Shown one piece after another: positions 6,083-9,822 of a DNA stretch of 9,822 nt. The notes under the pieces were generated by a model that was not told the DNA's origin, ran no database searches, and was given only the letters and a program-made list of their open reading frames with translations. The DNA comes from Endomicrobiia bacterium (GTDB lineage: Bacteria > Elusimicrobiota > Endomicrobiia > Endomicrobiales > Endomicrobiaceae), in contig BNVV01000047.1 in assembly GCA_025998355.1 (NCBI GenBank), forward strand, positions 1 to 9,822, written 5' to 3'. Every line of letters starts with the position of its first letter. Position 1 is the stretch's first letter. The position numbers and the translations under genes were made by a program.

Positions 6083-6547
6083 ATGACAAAAATCTATTTA
6101 ACCAGAGATGGCAGGGAAAAACTTATCAAAGAATTGAAAAAACTTCAAAAAAGAAAACCTTTGATTCAAGACGAAATTGCAAGAGCGCGTGAACACGGCG
6201 ATTTAAGAGAAAATGCAGAGTATAACGCCGCAAGAGAAACTCTAGTTAGTCTTATGAATAGAATTGCGGAGCTTGATTCAAAAATAGCGCACTCAAGAAT
6301 TATTGAAGAACAAAATATAGATCCAGACAAAATATTCATCGGTATCACTATGACAATACAAGATGAAAACGGCGATGATTACGAATATACAATAGTGGAT
6401 TTGGAGGAAGCAGATCCCGCGGCAAAAAAAATATCCGTACAGTCGCCTCTTGTGCAGGGTTTGTTAGGTCATAAAGCAGGCGAAACGGTAGAAGTTGAAC
6501 TTCCTGCAGGTAAAGCAAAATTTAAAATATTAAAAATTTCAAAATAA
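6083..6547 (+). CDS. greA: Transcription elongation factor GreA
   Basis: Enters the secondary channel of RNA polymerase and stimulates cleavage of backtracked transcripts. It has 154 residues, close to the usual 158. An N-terminal coiled coil (about 1-75) carries the acidic tip in REHGDLRENAEY, with Asp40 and Glu43 matching the tip residues Asp41 and Glu44 of E. coli GreA. The C-terminal FKBP-like domain ends in SPLVQGLLGHKAGETVEVELPAG. It follows ispG by three bases with AGGGG in the ispG stop region as Shine-Dalgarno, so it is in the same operon. Its stop lies within a perfect AT-rich palindrome (6542-6555). Confidence 0.97.
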   Translation: MTKIYLTRDGREKLIKELKKLQKRKPLIQDEIARAREHGDLRENAEYNAARETLVSLMNRIAELDSKIAHSRIIEEQNIDPDKIFIGITMTIQDENGDDYEYTIVDLEEADPAAKKISVQSPLVQGLLGHKAGETVEVELPAGKAKFKILKISK

Positions 6548-6550
6548 CGT

Positions 6551-6822
6551 TATTTGCAGGGTAAACTAAAAAAGGACCGACTAAGCAATCCAGTTCTTCT
6601 GTTTTGCGTTACTTTGCAAGGAAAATGACCTTCGAAGGTAAACTTAAACAACAAAGCTGTCCAGATTGTCTTTGGCATCCTTTGCAATGTACGGAAACAG
6701 CAAAGCAGTCCAGCTTTACGTTCTGCGTTGTCTGCGAGGAAATTTGTTTACTAAAGAATGGACATAGTAGCGGGACAAGTTCAACGCCTCCATCGCAATG
6801 ATTTGCAAAGTAAAAAGGAACA
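6551..6822 (+). repeat. Tandem degenerate family A repeats between greA and the NUDIX gene
   Basis: TTTGCA(A/G)GG-like starts recur at about 6553, 6613, 6681, 6732 and 6802, 50-70 bases apart. The core recurs as TAAGCAATCCAG (6582), CAAAGCTGTCCAG (6652) and CAAAGCAGTCCAG (6701). GTAAACTAAA (6561) recurs as GTAAACTTAAA (6638). Copies differ by substitutions and indels. The spacer carries no convincing gene or terminator, and only the AAGGAAC Shine-Dalgarno of the next gene (about 6815) is assigned. Confidence 0.6.
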
Positions 6823-6825
6823 TAA

Positions 6826-7266
6826 ATGCTTAAAGAATTTTCTTGTGGCGCGGTGATTTACAAAATAGAAAATGACAATCCTGTGTTTTTACTTGTACGT
6901 TCAAAGAGAAACGGAAAATGGGGATTTTCGAAAGGACATGTTGAAAACGGCGAAAACGAAATAGAAACGGCAAGAAGAGAGATTTTTGAAGAAGTCGGGA
7001 TAAAAAAAATTAAATTTCTTGAGAATTTTAGAAAAGAAAGTGTTTATACAATCAGAAGTAATCTAAAAGGCATTCCGGCAGAAAAACATTCTATATATTT
7101 TCTTGCTCTTGCGCTTGAAGATCCTTCAGATTTTGATACAAATGAGATAGCAGAAATAAAGTGGACCGATATAAATCATGCGCAAGAACTGTTTTTCTTT
7201 ACTAGTCAGAAAGAAATTATAAATTCAGCATATAAATTAATTATGGGAGGAGAGAATTATGGGTAA
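6826..7266 (+). CDS. NUDIX hydrolase, Ap4A-hydrolase-like
   Basis: Hydrolyses a nucleoside diphosphate linked to another moiety. It has 146 residues with a perfect Nudix box from Gly37 (GHVENGE, seven residues, then REIFEEVGI), matching GX5EX7REUXEEXGU. The preceding KWGFSKGHVENGE resembles the WDFPKGHVE signature of asymmetric diadenosine tetraphosphatases (NUDT2-like), so Ap4A or a related dinucleotide is the likely substrate. Substrate assignment from sequence alone is weak in this superfamily. AAGGAAC lies a few bases before the ATG. The last eight bases overlap the next gene, and its strong GGGAGGAGAG Shine-Dalgarno is inside this gene, so the two are translationally linked. Confidence 0.92.
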   Translation: MLKEFSCGAVIYKIENDNPVFLLVRSKRNGKWGFSKGHVENGENEIETARREIFEEVGIKKIKFLENFRKESVYTIRSNLKGIPAEKHSIYFLALALEDPSDFDTNEIAEIKWTDINHAQELFFFTSQKEIINSAYKLIMGGENYG

Positions 7267-7972
7267 CCCTTTTTTGAGAGGTAGTGCGTTTAAGTCGTCT
7301 GCAAGAAGTAATGAGGTTATGAAGGTATCGGGAGTAATAAACAAAAGTATAATTTTGTGGTTTTTGCTTGCCGGAAGCGCATTTTATTCATGGACGCATC
7401 CAGGTGTAATAATGCCTCTGGTGATTCCTATATCGGTAGGAGCTTTTGTCTTGGCTATGATTTCGACATTCAAGATGCAGACTTCACCGTTTTTGGCGCC
7501 GATTTATGCCATATGCGAAGGATTTATTCTTGGAGCAGTTTCTTTACATTTTGAGAAGGTATATCCAGGCGTTGTAGTAAATGCAATTCTTTTAACCGTA
7601 TGTGTTTTGTTCTGTATGCTTGCGGCTTACAAAGCAGGAATACTTAGAGCTACGCCGAAATTTCAAAAAGTTGTAACACTTTCAATATTTGCCATATGTT
7701 TTGTATATATCATCGATCTGTTTTTAAATATGTTTGGAGTGGGAAATTTTCCGTATATTCACAATTATTCGGTATTTGGAATTGCCATTAGTTTTGTGGT
7801 TGTTGCGGTTGCTTCGTTAACCCTTATTATTGATTTTGACTTAATCGAGCGTGGCGCTCATAACGGCGCTCCTGAATACATGGAATGGTATGCTGCGTTT
7901 TCTCTTATGGTAACGCTTGTATGGCTTTATGTTGAAATATTAAATCTTTTGTCAAAGTTAAAAAAGAGGTAA
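7259..7972 (+). CDS. Bax inhibitor-1/YccA-family membrane protein
   Basis: Integral membrane protein of 237 residues with about seven hydrophobic helices (near 29-47, 50-70, 76-97, 106-126, 137-158, 169-191, 209-231). FLAPIYAICEGFILGAVS, YPGVVVNAILLT, TPKFQKVV, the acidic IDFDLIE near 191-197 and APEYMEWYAAF before the last helix are typical of the bacterial BaxI_1-type proteins (PF12811). Relatives are studied as pH-sensitive calcium leak channels or partners of FtsH, but the role here is unknown. The start is fixed by a strong GGAGGAG Shine-Dalgarno six to eight bases upstream. It overlaps the NUDIX gene by eight bases and lies three bases before engB. Confidence 0.93.
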   Translation: MGNPFLRGSAFKSSARSNEVMKVSGVINKSIILWFLLAGSAFYSWTHPGVIMPLVIPISVGAFVLAMISTFKMQTSPFLAPIYAICEGFILGAVSLHFEKVYPGVVVNAILLTVCVLFCMLAAYKAGILRATPKFQKVVTLSIFAICFVYIIDLFLNMFGVGNFPYIHNYSVFGIAISFVVVAVASLTLIIDFDLIERGAHNGAPEYMEWYAAFSLMVTLVWLYVEILNLLSKLKKR

Positions 7973-7975
7973 GAT

Positions 7976-8557
7976 GTGTTAGAGAAAACAGTTTTTTTTA
8001 GAGCTACGTCACAAGCGAATTCTTTACCAAAAAGTGTTGCCGAGATTGTTTTATCGGGGAGATCAAATGTCGGCAAAAGCAGTGTTATAAACGCTTTGTG
8101 TTTGCAAAAGAATTTGGCAAGAATATCAAAAACACCAGGAAGGACAAGAAGCATAAATGTTTACAGCGTTGCAATGAGAAAATGGATAATAGATTTGCCC
8201 GGCTATGGATTTGCAAGGATAAGCCTTCAAGAAAAAAAACTTTGGAATAAAATGATAGAAGAATGTATAGTTCAAAGAAAAAGTAAAAAAGTAGTTTATA
8301 TAATCATTGATGCTTTCGTAGGACCTACAGAATTAGACTTCGATATGGCTCATTGGCTTGACGACTACGGCGTTATGTTTAAAGTCGTTGCAAATAAATT
8401 CGATAAAATGCCTAGCGGCGTTACAAAGGCCGAAGTAAAGATTAAAGCAGCGGAATGTTTTGGCATAGATGAATCGGATGTGTTTACGGTAAGCGCAAAA
8501 AAGAGAAACGGTTTTGATAAACTAAAGATAGATATTGTAGAATTTTTAGATCGTTAG
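7976..8557 (+). CDS. engB: Ribosome biogenesis GTPase EngB (YsxC/YihA)
   Basis: TRAFAC-class GTPase needed for assembly of the large ribosomal subunit. It has 193 residues, typical length. G1 is GRSNVGKS at 28-35, followed by the family signature KTPGRTRSINVY at 52-63. G3 is DLPGYG at 73-78, PTELD is at 117-121, G4 is NKFDK at 140-144 (TKxDK is the more common EngB form) and G5 is SAKK at 173-176. The start is GTG, with GAGGT five bases upstream. The ATG overlapping it at 7974 hits a stop after two codons, so GTG is the only sensible choice. It is last in the NUDIX-BaxI-engB operon, with a probable terminator about 65 bases downstream. Confidence 0.96.
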   Translation: MLEKTVFFRATSQANSLPKSVAEIVLSGRSNVGKSSVINALCLQKNLARISKTPGRTRSINVYSVAMRKWIIDLPGYGFARISLQEKKLWNKMIEECIVQRKSKKVVYIIIDAFVGPTELDFDMAHWLDDYGVMFKVVANKFDKMPSGVTKAEVKIKAAECFGIDESDVFTVSAKKRNGFDKLKIDIVEFLDR

Positions 8558-8619
8558 GGCGTGGCAAACATTCTATAGTTCTTTTCTTGCAGAGACGAAG
8601 AATTTGCTATTTAAAATCT

Positions 8620-8645
8620 AAATTTCTCTCTTGAGAAGTTTTTTT
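8620..8645 (+). terminator. Probable Rho-independent terminator after engB
   Basis: TTCTC (8624-8628) and GAGAA (8633-8637) with a 4-base loop extend outward through a T-G and three A-T pairs to a 9-bp stem. A seven-T run follows (8639-8645) and overlaps the outer stem. The stem is AT-rich, so strength is uncertain, but position and T-run fit the end of the operon. Confidence 0.5.
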
Positions 8646-8668
8646 ATTTGTGTCAGAAACGGCAAGGA

Positions 8669-8830
8669 TATGCTGACAGTGGCTTTGCTGTATGAGCTTT
8701 TAGAGAGACCTTTTGTGTTAACATTGCATCGCTTATATTTTCTAGGAATGCTATTTGCTAAGAAGTTCATCTTATGCTTGTATCTATTTTTCAAGCAGGC
8801 GTAAGTTTAGCGATACAGAAGTTAGTTAAC
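8669..8830 (+). repeat. Family B repeat between engB and xth
   Basis: The left half (8671-8710) aligns with 1949-1983, and the right half (8743-8829) aligns with 4865-4951, ending CGATACAGAAGTTAGTTAAC. This copy joins the partial copies seen elsewhere in the window and is probably the most complete. It ends 22 bases before the xth ATG. The rest of the spacer (8558-8851) holds the engB terminator and the xth Shine-Dalgarno; I see no gene. Confidence 0.55.
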
Positions 8831-8851
8831 AATATTTTCAGGAAAAGTTAA

Positions 8852-9607
8852 ATGAAGATAGTTTCATGGAATGTAAATGGTATAAGAGCAATATATAAAA
8901 AAAATTTTACCGGTTGGTTTAAGAACGAAAATGCAGATATTATCTGCGTACAGGAAACAAAAGCCGATAAAACTCAGTTTCCAAAAACAATAAAAGAAAT
9001 TGATGGATATAATTTTTACTGTTCTTGCGCGCAAAGAAAAGGTTACAGCGGTATTGCTGTTTGGTCAAAAATAAAACCTGAATTGGTAAGTTCAAGTATT
9101 GAAAATAAACTTTTTGATAATGAGGGGAGAATACTAAGGCTTGATTTTAAAAAATTCACACTGTTTAATGTCTACTTTCCTAACGGCGGATCGTCTCCAG
9201 TTCGTCTGAAATATAAAATAGAATTTTATGATTATTTTATAGAATATCTTAAACAATTTAAAGATAAGACAGTGGTTGTGTGCGGTGACTATAATACTGC
9301 GCATTTCCCTGTGGATTTGGCAAGACCTAAACAAAATGAAAATGTCTCAGGTTTTATGCCTGAAGAAAGAGAAAGGCTCGATAGACTCGTTTTTGAAGGG
9401 TTTGTAGATACATTTAGACATTTCAACAAAGACTCTAATAATTACACATGGTGGGATTACAAAACAGTTGCTAGATTGCGCAATATTGGATGGAGAATAG
9501 ATTATTTCTTTATATCGCAGCATGCCGTTAAATATCTAAAATCCGCAGCTATTGAAAGTTCAGTTTTAGGATCAGATCACTGCCCTGTGTCAATAGATAT
9601 ATTCTAG
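8852..9607 (+). CDS. xth: Exodeoxyribonuclease III (Xth/ExoA-type AP endonuclease)
   Basis: Base-excision-repair nuclease that cuts 5' to abasic sites and degrades duplex DNA 3' to 5', with Mg2+. It has 251 residues, full length. Motifs in order are SWNVNGIRA (5-13, Asn7), QETKAD (34-39, Glu35), GYSGIAVWSK, NVYFPNGG (Tyr108), CGDYNTAH (Asp146, Asn148), LARPKQNENVSGFMPEER, WWDYKTVARLRNIGWRIDYFF (Asp217) and GSDHCPV (Asp242, His243). All catalytic residues of the family are present. AGGAAAAG lies four to five bases before the ATG. It stands alone after the engB terminator; any promoter would be in or beside the family B repeat, and I found only weak candidates. Confidence 0.96.
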   Translation: MKIVSWNVNGIRAIYKKNFTGWFKNENADIICVQETKADKTQFPKTIKEIDGYNFYCSCAQRKGYSGIAVWSKIKPELVSSSIENKLFDNEGRILRLDFKKFTLFNVYFPNGGSSPVRLKYKIEFYDYFIEYLKQFKDKTVVVCGDYNTAHFPVDLARPKQNENVSGFMPEERERLDRLVFEGFVDTFRHFNKDSNNYTWWDYKTVARLRNIGWRIDYFFISQHAVKYLKSAAIESSVLGSDHCPVSIDIF

Positions 9608-9703
9608 ACTCCAGATTCAAGCGGCTAAGTGGCACTTGCAACTGCTATACACAACAAGAATAGAATTAGTAAGTTGGATATGTCTAAAACATCATTAGAC
9701 CTC

Positions 9704-9731
9704 TTGCATAACTAATATATAAAAGTACAAT
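9704..9731 (+). promoter_or_regulatory. Possible transposase promoter in the IS end
   Basis: TTGCAT (9704-9709), a 16-base spacer and TACAAT (9726-9731). The -35 lies within the terminal repeat. The predicted start is only a few bases before the ATG at 9741. AGTAC and GTACT arms (9724-9740) form a short inverted repeat over the -10. Confidence 0.4.
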
Positions 9732-9740
9732 AGAAGTACT

Positions 9741-9822
9741 ATGAAACAGAAAAAGAAAGCGTGCGGAAACAGATGGAATGGGTTTAGGCGATTAATGGGA
9801 GTAAAGAAAGGGACGTTTGACA
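9741..9822 (+). CDS. Transposase, IS5-like (HTH_Tnp_4/DDE_Tnp_4 type), 5' fragment
   Basis: The frame stays open from the ATG at 9741 to the window edge (27 codons). The N-terminus is basic (MKQKKK), then FRRLMGVKKGTFD matches the start of the helix-turn-helix domain that precedes the DDE domain in many IS5-group transposases (pattern like FRRLTGVKxETF). An in-frame stop at 9720 rules out a longer N-terminus. The catalytic part is outside the window, so it cannot be told whether the gene is intact. No Shine-Dalgarno is obvious. Confidence 0.65.
   Translation, partial: MKQKKKACGNRWNGFRRLMGVKKGTFD

Larger units (their letters stand above)
9698..9822 (+). mobile_element. Left end of an IS5-like insertion sequence, cut by the window edge
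   Basis: GACCTCTTGCATAAC at 9698 looks like the GAGACC(T)TTGCATAA-type terminal repeats seen in IS5-group elements. It is preceded by TTA, a plausible half of a short target duplication. A transposase-like frame begins 43 bases inside. The right end is outside the window, so the exact boundary and duplication cannot be confirmed. The 90 bases between xth and this end (9608-9697) contain nothing I recognise. Confidence 0.6.

Noticed and set aside
6542..6555. Perfect palindrome AAATAACGTTATTT as terminator of greA
   Set aside because: AT-rich, no loop and no T-run; it includes the stop codon and may be coincidental.
6604..6801. 65-codon open frame starting TTG in the greA-NUDIX spacer, and an open frame on the opposite strand
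   Set aside because: Both lie in degenerate tandem repeats, lack a Shine-Dalgarno and show no recognisable protein pattern.
6551..6822. CRISPR array
   Set aside because: Units vary in length (about 50-70) and sequence, with no exact repeats separated by unique spacers and no cas genes.

Overview
The window is AT-rich bacterial chromosome, dense with housekeeping genes but with unusually long, repeat-filled spacers. The gene content (a dxr-rseP-ispG block, aroB-aroQ, greA, engB, a single exonuclease III gene), the A/T-biased codons and the decayed, repetitive spacers suggest an obligate or host-associated bacterium. My best guess is the Elusimicrobiota/Endomicrobium lineage (termite-gut flagellate symbionts). 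That is inferred from overall character, not from a database match.

Left part (1-2081, mostly minus strand). A promoter at 49-77 fires leftward out of the window. aroB and aroQ (consecutive shikimate-pathway steps, with the gene for step 2 upstream of the gene for step 3) overlap by ATGA and run right to left. Behind them lies an elongator-type tRNA-Met(CAU), also on the minus strand, with its own strong promoter and a Rho-independent terminator.

Middle part (2303-6547, plus strand). dxr, rseP, ispG and greA follow one another. dxr and ispG are two steps of the MEP isoprenoid pathway, and rseP is the intramembrane protease commonly linked to dxr. dxr has a clear promoter. dxr/rseP and ispG/greA are tightly packed pairs. 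A 376-bp repeat-bearing spacer separates them, and its right end carries a second strong promoter almost touching the ispG start codon.

Right part (6826-9822, plus strand). A NUDIX hydrolase (Ap4A-hydrolase-like), a Bax-inhibitor-1/YccA membrane protein and the GTPase EngB form a compact operon ending in a likely terminator. Exonuclease III follows alone. The window ends inside the left end of an insertion sequence with an IS5-like (HTH_Tnp_4-type) transposase.

The least expected content is in the spacers. (1) A promoter plus leader of about 90 bp is present twice, in opposite orientation, at 1-92 and 2303-2393. (2) Repeat family A has a core like CAAAGCAGTCCAG and lies near 104-258, 2148-2298 and 6551-6822. 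(3) Repeat family B ends in CGATACAGAAG(C/T)TTAGTTGAC-like sequence and lies at 1943-2005, 4664-4955 and 8669-8830. Family B appears to have been co-opted: one copy contains the tRNA terminator and another supplies the -35 box of ispG. I found no CRISPR array, phage genes or defence system.
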